Source: JAOAPG01 sp963791575
Lineage (GTDB): Bacteria > Acidobacteriota > Terriglobia > Terriglobales > Acidobacteriaceae
Length of the DNA stretch: 64,000 nt
Assembly (NCBI GenBank): GCA_963791575.1
Contig: CAWBSY010000011.1
Span: forward strand, 124,001-188,000
Reading direction: 5' to 3'
Below are positions 24,558-33,494 of the stretch, piece after piece; the first letter of the stretch is position 1, and each line of letters begins with the position of its first letter. The position numbers and the translations under genes were made by a program. The notes beneath the pieces were generated by a model that had not been told where the DNA came from, ran no database searches, and saw nothing but the letters and a program-made list of their open reading frames with translations.

Positions 24558-27125
24558 CTAGTTCAATCCGGACACGACATACAAAACGGAGAGAGTCTGG
24601 TAGTAGCTATAGGCATACTCTGAGCCACTTTGAGTACATATAACGGGTCCAAGGGAGACAACGCCGGCCCGGTCAGCGGGAACCAGTTCACGCAAAAGCT
24701 CCTTCTTTCCTGTCGCAATATCAAGCCGATAGATATTCACTGGAACGTCGCCAGGTCTGTAGATATAAAGAGCTTTGCTGTCACTCGACCACTCCGCGGC
24801 AACATAGCTTGTATCCACTCCCGCAACGGTGCGGCTTTGCCCACCATTAACCGGAAACAAAACAACTCCATCTTTTCCGCGTGCCCCAGCGAGATACTTT
24901 CCATCAGGGGACGGCATTAGGGCGGAAATACCCTCTGGAGTTATCGTCCGCAACTGAGCGCCAGAAAGGTCCGTGATATAGGTGCGGACCGATTTCCCTG
25001 GTTCATTTCCGTCCAGTGCGATATGTTGTCCGTCCGGCAGAAATCGAACTGCTCCGTTCAGCAGGCGCTCTAGCCTGGGAAGTGGCACCTCACGAGGCTG
25101 CCCTGCGCCCACCGGAAACAACGTGAGATGCTCCGGTGAGCCAGTAAATACGGACGCTGCCCACTTGCTATCCGGAGACAATCCGCCTGCGGTGCCGTCA
25201 CCAAGTCGGATCGGAGGTGAACCATCAATCTTCCGGATACCCACGGCATAGTGCAATCCTGCTGGCTCGCCGCTCTCCTCGAATAGAACCCATTGGCCGT
25301 CCTTCGAAATGTCCTTGGCTTCGGTCCAGTCATACCAGGAGAGATCCTGCACCTGCTTACTCTCGCCCGACCATTCCATTGCGAGACGCTCACTATCGAC
25401 TGTGAAGAGAACGCGTCCGTCGGAGGCGACATCGTGCAATGTGATCCCTGCCGGTACCCCCAAAACCTGGCGTCGCCGTCCCGATAAATTGACAGCCCAT
25501 AACTGGCGATTATGCCCGCTCTCGATGGCGGTGAACCAAATTTCATCACCCTTAGGTGACCACGCCAGTCCATCTTCCGAATCCCATCCGGAAGATAAAG
25601 TGGTGTGGTGCCCCGCTAAATCTGTAACGCAAACCGAGCCACGATCATCCGAAGCCTCCGGGTGATCCATGTAGGCGATCCGGTCTCCATGCGGAGAAAA
25701 GCGAATGTGGCTGATCGTTCCCGTCGTCTCATAAAGAACCGTCCCAATGGGATATTCCAGACGAATCCGGCCCGGCACATGATGCACCACGGCCAGTTTC
25801 CCATCCGGGCTCCAGTCGGCCCAAATAACGTCTTCTAACACCTCGCGTGGAGCTCCACCCGCGACCGGTTCGGTGGCCAGCGTTCCATTCACGAAATCCA
25901 GATGTCCTCCATGCATTCCATGCAGGGAAACAGCCAATTCATTGCTCCCGGAAAGTCCTAACAAGTTTGCGGAGGTTATTCCCAACGGGTGTGCCAGAGG
26001 AGCATCGGCGAGCGTGGAGTAAAGTTCCAGAGGCTGCCCATTCCACGAGGCGCCATAGGCCACGCTGCCGCCATCAGGCGTAAAACGCGCCGAATAGATT
26101 GTGCCTCGCTCAAAAGTCAAGCGTCTATAAACCGGAGCGGATTTAACACGCTCGCCGAGAAAAAATCCCGCAATCCCCAAGGCCAACAGCACGCCCACCC
26201 ACGGCAGCGATTTCCGCCAACGTAGTGCGCTCTCGCGGAACACAGAAATGGGTCTGCTGGTCGATAGGTCGGAAACAGTGCTCAGCGCAAACACCAACTC
26301 ACGCGCAGACTGAAAGCGCTCGTCCGGTTCCTTCTCAAGACAGTGTTGGACGATCCGCTCAAAGGCTATTGGAACACTCTGCCTGACGAGAGTCATTTGT
26401 CGCGGATCCTCGCGAAGAACCGCCATCATGGTGTCGGCTTCGGTTTCGCCAGAAAAAGCCCGCCTCCCGGTCAGCATTTCGTACAGAATCGCCCCGAAAC
26501 TAAAAATATCGCTGCGATGATCAACCGGTTTTGCTCGGAGCTGCTCCGGTGACATATAGGCGACTGTACCCAGAACCGAACCACTCTTGGTCTGCGTGGT
26601 CATGTTCGCCACCGGGAGTTCTTCGTTCTTGTCGCTCTTCTCCTTACTATCGATGGAGGTAAGCTTCGCAATGCCGAAATCCAGAATCTTCACCCGGCCA
26701 TCATGAGTGACGAATAGGTTCTCAGGTTTGAGGTCGCGGTGGATGATTCCCTTCTCATGCGCGGCCACCAGTCCTCGTGCGATTTGGGAGGAATAATCCG
26801 TGACTTGACGAAAGGGGAACGCCCCGTTCATTAATTTTTGCCGCAGGGTTTGCCCCTCGAGCAATTCGGAGACGATATAAGGCGCCCCGTCATGCAGTCC
26901 GATGTCGAAAATCGCAACAATATTGGGATGATTTAGGGCAGCAGCAGCGCGAGCTTCCAGCTCAAAGCGCCGCAGGCGATCTTTATCATTAGCTAAAGAG
27001 GATTTTAAAACTTTGATCGCAACTTCGCGGCCAAGCCGGTCGTCGCTGGCGCGGTACACCTCGCCCATTCCGCCGGCGCCGATTTTTTCCAGGACTCGGT
27101 AATGCCCTAAAACTTGCCCAATCAT
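24558..27125 (-). CDS. Ser/Thr protein kinase with C-terminal PD40/TolB-like beta-propeller
   Basis: From ATG 27125 the product has 855 residues. A PknB-type kinase domain (about 6-270) shows IGAGGMGEVY, Lys38 in VAIKVLKSS, HRDLKPEN with Asp131, and DFG Asp149; an activation loop rich in Ser/Lys follows. One membrane helix lies near residue 315-330 (WVGVLLALGIAGFFLG). The rest is an extracytoplasmic propeller with blades such as FTPDGGSVAYGASWNG, WSPDGKLAVVHH and LSPDSKWAASVF. This architecture is frequent in Acidobacteriota: a ligand-sensing propeller outside and a kinase inside. It is divergent from the outer-membrane barrel gene, 364 bases away. An upstream start at 27170 adds 15 residues without kinase similarity. 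Confidence 0.9.
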   Translation of the reverse strand: MIGQVLGHYRVLEKIGAGGMGEVYRASDDRLGREVAIKVLKSSLANDKDRLRRFELEARAAAALNHPNIVAIFDIGLHDGAPYIVSELLEGQTLRQKLMNGAFPFRQVTDYSSQIARGLVAAHEKGIIHRDLKPENLFVTHDGRVKILDFGIAKLTSIDSKEKSDKNEELPVANMTTQTKSGSVLGTVAYMSPEQLRAKPVDHRSDIFSFGAILYEMLTGRRAFSGETEADTMMAVLREDPRQMTLVRQSVPIAFERIVQHCLEKEPDERFQSARELVFALSTVSDLSTSRPISVFRESALRWRKSLPWVGVLLALGIAGFFLGERVKSAPVYRRLTFERGTIYSARFTPDGGSVAYGASWNGQPLELYSTLADAPLAHPLGITSANLLGLSGSNELAVSLHGMHGGHLDFVNGTLATEPVAGGAPREVLEDVIWADWSPDGKLAVVHHVPGRIRLEYPIGTVLYETTGTISHIRFSPHGDRIAYMDHPEASDDRGSVCVTDLAGHHTTLSSGWDSEDGLAWSPKGDEIWFTAIESGHNRQLWAVNLSGRRRQVLGVPAGITLHDVASDGRVLFTVDSERLAMEWSGESKQVQDLSWYDWTEAKDISKDGQWVLFEESGEPAGLHYAVGIRKIDGSPPIRLGDGTAGGLSPDSKWAASVFTGSPEHLTLFPVGAGQPREVPLPRLERLLNGAVRFLPDGQHIALDGNEPGKSVRTYITDLSGAQLRTITPEGISALMPSPDGKYLAGARGKDGVVLFPVNGGQSRTVAGVDTSYVAAEWSSDSKALYIYRPGDVPVNIYRLDIATGKKELLRELVPADRAGVVSLGPVICTQSGSEYAYSYYQTLSVLYVVSGLN

Positions 27126-27489
27126 TGTGGGAAGAAGCTCAGCCAGTAGGTGCGGACATGTTATGAGCACCCTTCTGCCAAGTCAACTACCTACCGATGT
27201 ACGATTGGCCATAAATGGCTCCCGCACATAAGATTACAAATAATTACAATCTGGAATTTGGAACTGGCAAAGCACCATTTCATAAGTCTCCTGCCGCAGA
27301 CTCGGACAATCTTAGAGCTGGTTAGGACGTCCCCGGTCCCTCCTAATAATATTGTGATTCGAAAATTCTCCACCCCTGCGGAGCAAAGCGGCGCATCTCA
27401 CTCTATTAAAGGCAGCATCCCTGAAAACAGAACTGCTATATTGCCTGTTACTCTTACAACACTGGATGAAAGTTGGTTAGCGCCTACTG
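27126..27489. other. gene-free divergent promoter region
   Basis: Between the kinase start and the beta-barrel start. An open frame crosses it (27150-27644) but its protein is compositionally unlike its neighbours and runs out of frame into the barrel gene. I see no clear operator, riboswitch or repeat; it should contain both promoters. Confidence 0.5.
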
Positions 27490-28071
27490 ATGCCCAATAT
27501 TCGACTGCCCAGGCTTCAACGCAAGAATCTCTCAAACTTCATACTTTCGCTAGTACTTGGTCCTGCGATGTTCTGCTTCCCGGCATTCGCTCAGCACGCG
27601 CCAGAGCTGGAGCTGTTTGGCGGCTATTCTTATCTGCGTTTTGACAGCAAGCCGCTCGGGTATGCGAGCAATTCCAATCTGAATGGATGGAATGGGTCCC
27701 TGACCGCTCCACACATTTACCGCGAACTTGGGCTGGTCGTGGACGCCAGCGGTCACTACGGATCAGGGTTCAGAGAATATAACTTCATGGTCGGACCTCA
27801 GCTGACAACCGAATTCCGGGGTTACTCGGTGTTTGGGCGGTTTCTATACGGCAGGGCCAGAGATCGCGTGGAAGTGAATGGACAATCGCCCGTCGGACTT
27901 TCCAGCTTAGGAACAGCCATTGCAGTAGGCGGCGGTGTTCAAAAGAGCCTGTCCCCCAAGCTTTCATTTCGGATTGCGCAAGTCGACTACATACATGCAA
28001 CTACATTGGGACACACACAGGGAAATATACGTGTCTCGACCGGCTTTGTATTTCGATTTGGCGGCAAATGA
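27490..28071 (+). CDS. outer-membrane beta-barrel protein (OmpA-like fold)
   Basis: A 193-residue exported protein: signal peptide through about residue 35 (FILSLVLGPAMFCFPAFAQ), then eight-strand-like alternation beginning with the typical first strand LELFGGYSYLRFD, further strands LGLVVDASGHYG, YNFMVGPQLTTEF, YSVFGRFLYGRAR and the terminal strand STGFVFRFGGK ending in a hydrophobic residue-rich pattern. It lacks an OmpA peptidoglycan domain. Such small barrels are frequent in Acidobacteriota as antigen- or opacity-type proteins; function is unknown. It is divergent from the kinase, and 55 bases before a lipoprotein gene, so the two may be co-expressed. Confidence 0.8.
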   Translation: MPNIRLPRLQRKNLSNFILSLVLGPAMFCFPAFAQHAPELELFGGYSYLRFDSKPLGYASNSNLNGWNGSLTAPHIYRELGLVVDASGHYGSGFREYNFMVGPQLTTEFRGYSVFGRFLYGRARDRVEVNGQSPVGLSSLGTAIAVGGGVQKSLSPKLSFRIAQVDYIHATTLGHTQGNIRVSTGFVFRFGGK

Positions 28072-28126
28072 GCTGCACACTTTGTGACTGCAGTTATTCC
28101 TAAATTTTTTTGAAGGGGTTTGATCC

Positions 28127-29248
28127 ATGCAAGCCAAAGTTGTTGCCCTGCTGTCCGCGTGCGCAATGCTGATGGGTTTTTCCGGATGTGGTTCTTCTAA
28201 GTCCTCCTCCACATCCGTGCCGCCGGGCACGCATCTTGCCTATGTTACTGCCGGAACAGGAATCTCGGCGTTTCGCATTGATAATCAATCTGGAACTTTT
28301 GCGTCCATTGTAGGCTCACCATTCTCTTTCGCCATTTCGCCGAGTTCGCCAAACAATTTTACTTCGCCTACATCGGTAACGGTTCACCCCTCGAATAAGT
28401 TCGGCTATGCACTAAATCCTGCTCAAAACGACATTTCGCTCTTCCAGATCGACAGCAATTCCGGAGCACTCTCTGAAGTCCTACCGCGCACTCCTACTGG
28501 GCTCTCTCCTTCCTCGTTGGGGATGACTACCGCTGGCGATTTTATCTTTGTGGCAAATTTTGCGTCGAACAGTATTTCCGTCTTTTCGGTAAATTCCGGA
28601 ACCGGTGCTCTTACTGAAATCTCCGGATCTCCCTTCGCCGCCAATTTAAATCCAGACAAACTGATGGTTTCGCCGACGGGAAAATTCTTGTACGTTCTCA
28701 ATCCCAATATCGCAGCGATTTCTGCCTACACAATAGCTTCCGGTGCTGGCACCTTGACGCCAACGTCCGGATCTCCCTTCATAATTGGCGGGGTGATTCG
28801 CTCATTCACTGTCGATCCTGCCGAGCACTTCATGTATTTAATTGATTCAAACGCGAATACTGTTGCTGCATACAGTATTAATTCAACCACGGGTGCGCTC
28901 GCGTTCGTTCCAAACTCCACCGTGGCTACGGGAACCACTCCTGTCCAAGTCCTGGTCTATTCTTCGGGAAGTTATTTGTACGTAGCCAACACTGGATCGA
29001 GCAACATTTCGGAGTACAAATTGGATTCAGGTACCGGCCTGCCAGTCGTGAATACGAATTCCGCAACAGTTTCGGGAGGCGCGGGAGCTTCCTTCATGAT
29101 CAATGACTCAACCGGAAACTATATCTTTGTGGGCAGTGGAACGACCGTCAGCGAGTTTTCCGTGAATCTAACAACTGGAGTTTTATCTACTACCTCGAAC
29201 ACTTCGTCAACAGTGACAAATCCGAATTCGATGTCTGTAACAAAATAA
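28127..29248 (+). CDS. lipoprotein beta-propeller (YVTN/lactonase-like)
   Basis: A 373-residue lipoprotein: signal peptide with lipobox FSGC (Cys at about 21), a Ser/Thr-rich linker, then seven-bladed propeller repeats, each of the form SNSISVFSVNSGTGALTEI, PTGKFLYVLNPN or SGSYLYVANTGS, followed by a short inter-blade loop. That blade pattern belongs to the lactonase/YVTN superfamily; the catalytic residues of 6-phosphogluconolactonase are not apparent, so it may be a binding protein. GAAGGGGT at 28112-28119 could be the ribosome site. No function can be given beyond an envelope-anchored propeller. Confidence 0.78.
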   Translation: MQAKVVALLSACAMLMGFSGCGSSKSSSTSVPPGTHLAYVTAGTGISAFRIDNQSGTFASIVGSPFSFAISPSSPNNFTSPTSVTVHPSNKFGYALNPAQNDISLFQIDSNSGALSEVLPRTPTGLSPSSLGMTTAGDFIFVANFASNSISVFSVNSGTGALTEISGSPFAANLNPDKLMVSPTGKFLYVLNPNIAAISAYTIASGAGTLTPTSGSPFIIGGVIRSFTVDPAEHFMYLIDSNANTVAAYSINSTTGALAFVPNSTVATGTTPVQVLVYSSGSYLYVANTGSSNISEYKLDSGTGLPVVNTNSATVSGGAGASFMINDSTGNYIFVGSGTTVSEFSVNLTTGVLSTTSNTSSTVTNPNSMSVTK

Positions 29249-29281
29249 TTAGATTATTTGTATTGGCGATAACCTCTTCTC

Positions 29282-30295
29282 ATGATTAACTTTGGCATTC
29301 TTGGTTTCGGATTGCATGCTGTCAAGCGGCTCATGCCGGGGTTCGCCTTGGCTAAGAATTGCCGGGTGACTGGCTTATCTCGCCGCAATATGACCGACGC
29401 TCAAGAGTCAGCGCGGCAAAATAATATTCCGCTCGCTTTCGATTCAGCGGAGAACTTGTGCCGTTCACCCGAAGTGGACGCCATCTTTGTAACCACTCCG
29501 AACGCCAGTCACTTAAAAGATGTGCTCACCGCCATTCACTCTGGCAAACCTGTATTGTGCGAAAAGCCAATGGGAGTGAATGCAGATGAGTGCCGACAGA
29601 TGGTTGAGGCAGCGCGAACCGCGAATGTATTGCTTGGAGTCGCGCAAGTTTTCCGCTTCGAAGAAAGCACAGCTCGACTGCGTGACCGGATTGCCGCCGG
29701 ACAGATCGGCAAACCTATATTCGCGCGATCAGAATTTTCTTTTCCCGGAGGCGCGAGTCACGCGCGCAAGTGGCTCTACGATCCGAAAGTCGCTGGCGGA
29801 GGCCCGATTGCCGACGTAGGTGTACATTCCATCGATGCATTGCGTTTCATTCTTCAGGATGAAGTTGTGCGGGTAAGCGCCCGAGCCATGTCCGACAGCC
29901 TATCCGGAGAACTTGAAGCTGCAGCCGTCTTGACCTTGGAGTTCGCACGAGGCACGCTCGCGTCGGTCTTGGTTTCTTTCCGCGCTGAATATCGAACGCC
30001 GCTCGAATTTGTAGGCGAAAGCGGCGTTCTCCGAGCCGATAACGGATTCAATGTGGAAAGACCCATCAGTCTGGAATTGCGCCGAGGTTGGGACGTGATA
30101 GAAACTGAGACCGTATCAAACTCTTTGGCCTACGCCCGGCAAGTTGACTCGTTCGCGGCAGCAGTTGAAGGCAGAGAAGAGTTCCCTGCTCCCGGAGAAC
30201 AGGGCTGGCAAAATCAGGAAATAATCGATGCTGCCTACAGAAGTATCAAGAGCGGCAAAGCAGAAGCTGTTCCTAACGTATTTGCGCTGAAATAG
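29282..30295 (+). CDS. Gfo/Idh/MocA-family oxidoreductase
   Basis: A 337-residue NAD(P)-dependent oxidoreductase. The N-terminal Rossmann domain starts MINFGILGFGLHAVKRL (nucleotide loop GFGLHA) and carries the family signature CEKPMGVNADECRQMVEAA at about residues 97-115 with the catalytic Lys in EKP; the C-terminal domain includes GGGPIADVGVHSIDALRF with the conserved His-Asp pair. These enzymes act on sugars, inositols or imines in the cytosol. No sugar transporter or aldolase is adjacent, so the substrate is unknown. It starts 33 bases after the propeller lipoprotein. Confidence 0.85.
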   Translation: MINFGILGFGLHAVKRLMPGFALAKNCRVTGLSRRNMTDAQESARQNNIPLAFDSAENLCRSPEVDAIFVTTPNASHLKDVLTAIHSGKPVLCEKPMGVNADECRQMVEAARTANVLLGVAQVFRFEESTARLRDRIAAGQIGKPIFARSEFSFPGGASHARKWLYDPKVAGGGPIADVGVHSIDALRFILQDEVVRVSARAMSDSLSGELEAAAVLTLEFARGTLASVLVSFRAEYRTPLEFVGESGVLRADNGFNVERPISLELRRGWDVIETETVSNSLAYARQVDSFAAAVEGREEFPAPGEQGWQNQEIIDAAYRSIKSGKAEAVPNVFALK

Positions 30296-30357
30296 TTCTC
30301 CTTCATCATTCTTCTAACCGCGTTATCACCTTTCGCAATCGGCACAGAAAGCGCACC

Positions 30358-30828
30358 TCAGGGCTTCTCAGCCACTCCGGAATTCCCCATATCCATCACT
30401 ACCTTCCAACTCCCATCTTTCTGCTTTCGCCAAATACTTGCGTACTTCCCGGCGGAAGTAAATGGCTTGCCGGCTTTGTCTTGCCCCTTGAAGACAAATG
30501 TTCCGAAAGTGTAGCCCATGTCACCGGACGCGGACATATCCGCCTTCACCGGAGTCCATGTAAGACTTGTGCCCGGTCCCCACGATCCCAAAGATTTCCG
30601 TATATTCTCTCTCCCGGAAACAATCGGACCACCATCCGGTAGTTCGGCTGAGTCCTCCGCATAGTAAGTGATGTATCCATCCCATCCCCGCTCCGCCGTC
30701 GCCTTTTGGAAGTCCGCTTCCAATTTCACCAGGAGTTCTGAGCCGCTAGGCTGAGATTGTGACCTCGCCTGCAAAACGAAACTGGCGCAAAGAAGTGCAA
30801 AGAGAATTGCCGCAGCCTGAATTTTCAT
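30358..30828 (-). CDS. secreted NTF2-like/SnoaL-type (DUF4440-like) protein
   Basis: A 156-residue protein with a signal peptide (about 1-23, AAAILFALLCASFVLQARS) and an NTF2-like alpha+beta cone fold: LLVKLEADFQKATAERGWDGYITYYAEDSAELPDGGPIV followed by REN-IRKSLGSW and strands ending DGSWKVVMDMGNSG. Members are small ligand-binding domains or enzymes. This start and length are ordinary. It is convergent with the oxidoreductase and has no partner genes that suggest a ligand. Confidence 0.75.
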   Translation of the reverse strand: MKIQAAAILFALLCASFVLQARSQSQPSGSELLVKLEADFQKATAERGWDGYITYYAEDSAELPDGGPIVSGRENIRKSLGSWGPGTSLTWTPVKADMSASGDMGYTFGTFVFKGQDKAGKPFTSAGKYASIWRKQKDGSWKVVMDMGNSGVAEKP

Positions 30829-30910
30829 TCGGAATAGTCCTTTGGTTTTTTCAAAAATCGAAGATTGTCAAAGTCGAAGACCGTTCAAGTCCAAGATTTG
30901 AAGCCGAAGA

Positions 30911-31447
30911 TTATTGAACTCGACTACTAGACTCAACGCGGCGACCGTCCGCACGCACTCTATCACGGAGAGCCCGCACTGTCAGCCAAGTCACAACACT
31001 CAACATCCCGGCCCAACCCAGAAATCGAACTACCGAAGCAATAGCAGTGTCGTATTGCAAAACCCCGAGGCTGGAAAAGATTCTATTCCAATCGTGCTCG
31101 GCGAAGTCCGGATCTCCGACTGTGACCAGCGGCAGCACCATGGCGCTCGCATCTGCCATATATGTGGCGGTGTACAACCAGTTTTCAAAAAAGAAAAATG
31201 TACAGAACACAAATGCCGTGGTCTGGCGTTCTGTAAGGAAATAAGTGGCCAGGAGCGCCGGCACCAGCCATTGCAGGATGGTCCCTCCCCAAAGCCCGAT
31301 GGTATCCCCCAGCCAGCCGAATAGGAGATGACCACCTTCATGCATGATCAAGTTCACCGAATCGATAAAAAGAAAATCACCATGCTTCCGGAAGGCGTAT
31401 AGCAGGAATGCAGCATAAAACAACAGCCAGGCAATGAGTGCGGCCAT
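30911..31447 (-). CDS. multi-pass membrane protein with HEGGH motif
   Basis: The hydrophobic core has four to five membrane helices. The second contains NLIMHEGGHLLFGW, an HExxH-like site (His-Glu-Gly-Gly-His), as in M50-type membrane zinc peptidases, although the usual third-ligand motif (NxxPxPxLDG) is absent; a later segment reads FFFFENWLYTATYMADA. So it may be an atypical site-2-protease-like or a non-catalytic relative. The frame extends to 31654 but the first 69 residues overlap the divergent MscS gene region and are unlike the rest; I prefer ATG 31447, with GTG 31492 as an alternative. No strong Shine-Dalgarno decides. Confidence 0.6.
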   Translation of the reverse strand: MAALIAWLLFYAAFLLYAFRKHGDFLFIDSVNLIMHEGGHLLFGWLGDTIGLWGGTILQWLVPALLATYFLTERQTTAFVFCTFFFFENWLYTATYMADASAMVLPLVTVGDPDFAEHDWNRIFSSLGVLQYDTAIASVVRFLGWAGMLSVVTWLTVRALRDRVRADGRRVESSSRVQ

Positions 31448-31639
31448 CGGAACGTAGCCCCATCGCCGATCGGCAATTGATCGTGTACCCACGCAGGAAT
31501 TGTAAGCTGCCGCTGATCGGTGAAGAAGATTACTACGGTGGTACGAAAACTTCCGAAGTGGTTGTACTGCGGGGTCCTCTCGCAGTCTGGCTCTGACCGT
31601 ATAATGAAGCGCGATGGCTTGCAGGCACGAGCCACCTAC

Positions 31640-33478
31640 ATGAAATCTCGTCAATTGTTGATCATTCTCGGGCTTTTATTGCTGGTCCTCGCGGCGATCG
31701 CGGGACTCACGCTAACCCGCGAATCGTCTCAGCCCACTTTTTCGAAAGGATCGAAAAAAACCATCAAGCCGCCCTCGGTAGATGAAAATCCATTGAAGAC
31801 GGCGCGCAGCCTCACCCCTCTCGTCGCAACTCCCGAAGAGCAGCGTCTTGCCCAAGAGGCAGAGCGAGTGAGCGACCACGAAGTTGATCTCGCCTTTGCG
31901 CAGGCGTTGCGAGATGCCGGCAATCAGGTTGAGCAGCCCTCCCCACAAAATCGCGAGCTCTTCGCCCGCCTAAGCAAAGCCGAAGAGGCGGTCACAGCCG
32001 ACCAGTCCCGCCTTGATCAGTTGAAGAAGCAAGTGGACGCAGCAACCGGAGATCGCCGGGACAATCTGCAGCAGCAACTCGAGTTGGTGCAGGTGCAGGT
32101 CGAACTGGATGGGGATGAAGTCAGCGACGTGAAAGAGGACATAGACCGCTCCGGAGCTGATCCGCGAACCGTCATTCAAAACCAGTTCACCACACACGAA
32201 GCCGCTGAGCACGCGCTGGATGAGAGTCGTTCTACAGGGGGCGTCAATAAAGCTCAGAGTTACCGCACTGACACGTTGTGGGGTCAGCTCACCGGATTGC
32301 ACGACCTGCACAACAAGGCATCGGCCTTGAACCAGGCTCGCGATGAGGCCGACCGAAACGCCACAAAGCTCACCGAATCTCATGACAAGCTAAACCAACT
32401 GCTCAAGACTCAAGCATCGAGCAATCAGGCGATCGCGCAACAAGCTACGACCCGGCTTAATTCCGGCGAAGGCGACGCTGGCGATTCCGCCGAAACAACC
32501 GATGCCGCTCTGACATCGCTGAACCGCCTCTCTGACGTAAAAAAAGACCTGACCGATTTCGATAAGCGCATTCAGGATCATCAGGAACTTCGTGACACCT
32601 ACGGCAATTGGCTGATTCTCGTCGGACTACAGCAACGCGCTCTAATGCATAAAGTGATCCAATCGGTTCTCTGGGTCATCCTGATTTTCTTTGCCGTGTA
32701 CCTTATCGGACTTGTCATCGATCACTTTCTTCCTGCCGGCAGCACAGAACATAACCGGATTCGCACGCTTCGCGTTGTCATTCGTTTCGCGGTTCAGGTA
32801 ATCGGTGCGCTACTGGCGTTATTCGTAATCTTTGGCGCTCCCCAGCAGATGCCAACCATCCTGGGCTTGGCAGGAGCGGGGCTCACGGTGGCTCTGAAAG
32901 ATTTCATCGTCGCCTTCGTCGGCTGGTTCGTATTAATGGGCCGCAACGGAATCAAAGTAGGAGACTGGGTTGAGATCAACGGAGTCGTAGGCGAAGTAAT
33001 CGAGATCAGTCTGTTCCGAACCGTGCTGCTGGAAACCGGCAATTGGACGGATACTGGTCATCCCACAGGACGCAAAGTAGCATTCGTAAACAGTTATGCC
33101 ATCGAAGGACATTTCTTTAATTTTTCGACAACCGGCCAATGGCTGTGGGATGAACTTGAAATCATGGTTCCGTCTTCCGAAGATCCTTACCCGATTATCG
33201 AGTCGATCCAGAAAATGGTCGTGAAAGAAACCGAAGAAAATGCGCGAGCAGCAGAGCAGGAGTGGAAGCAAGCCACGACGCGTTATCGCGTGCAATCAGT
33301 AACGGCAACTCCGGCCGTAAATTTGAGACCGACTACTTCAGGAGTAGAGGTCCACGTCCGATATATCACTCGCGCCCACGAGCGTTACGAGACGCGCGCC
33401 CGGCTGTATCAAGCTTTAGTGGATTTACTGCGCCGCAAAGGAGTAAGCCAACCCGAAGCGGTAACAGCGGCAAAATAA
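31640..33478 (+). CDS. MscS-family mechanosensitive channel with long periplasmic coiled-coil domain
   Basis: From ATG 31640 the product has 612 residues. A signal anchor (RQLLIILGLLLLVLAAIAGL) is followed by about 270 residues of charged, heptad-rich sequence (AEEAVTADQSRLDQLKKQVDAA, ALNQARDEADRNATKL), probably a periplasmic coiled coil. Then two helices, the pore-lining region GLAGAGLTVALKDFIVAFVGWFVL, the beta-domain VGDWVEINGVVGEVIEI, and a C-terminal alpha/beta domain. It should open under membrane tension during osmotic downshock. Length is well above plain MscS (about 280), as in the MscK-like group. An earlier ATG at 31604 is possible. Confidence 0.85.
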   Translation: MKSRQLLIILGLLLLVLAAIAGLTLTRESSQPTFSKGSKKTIKPPSVDENPLKTARSLTPLVATPEEQRLAQEAERVSDHEVDLAFAQALRDAGNQVEQPSPQNRELFARLSKAEEAVTADQSRLDQLKKQVDAATGDRRDNLQQQLELVQVQVELDGDEVSDVKEDIDRSGADPRTVIQNQFTTHEAAEHALDESRSTGGVNKAQSYRTDTLWGQLTGLHDLHNKASALNQARDEADRNATKLTESHDKLNQLLKTQASSNQAIAQQATTRLNSGEGDAGDSAETTDAALTSLNRLSDVKKDLTDFDKRIQDHQELRDTYGNWLILVGLQQRALMHKVIQSVLWVILIFFAVYLIGLVIDHFLPAGSTEHNRIRTLRVVIRFAVQVIGALLALFVIFGAPQQMPTILGLAGAGLTVALKDFIVAFVGWFVLMGRNGIKVGDWVEINGVVGEVIEISLFRTVLLETGNWTDTGHPTGRKVAFVNSYAIEGHFFNFSTTGQWLWDELEIMVPSSEDPYPIIESIQKMVVKETEENARAAEQEWKQATTRYRVQSVTATPAVNLRPTTSGVEVHVRYITRAHERYETRARLYQALVDLLRRKGVSQPEAVTAAK

Positions 33479-33494
33479 AATCTTGCAGAAATTC

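Noticed and set aside
27150..27644. 164-codon frame overlapping the beta-barrel gene
   Set aside because: It overlaps the signal peptide-bearing barrel gene in another frame and has no protein-like features.
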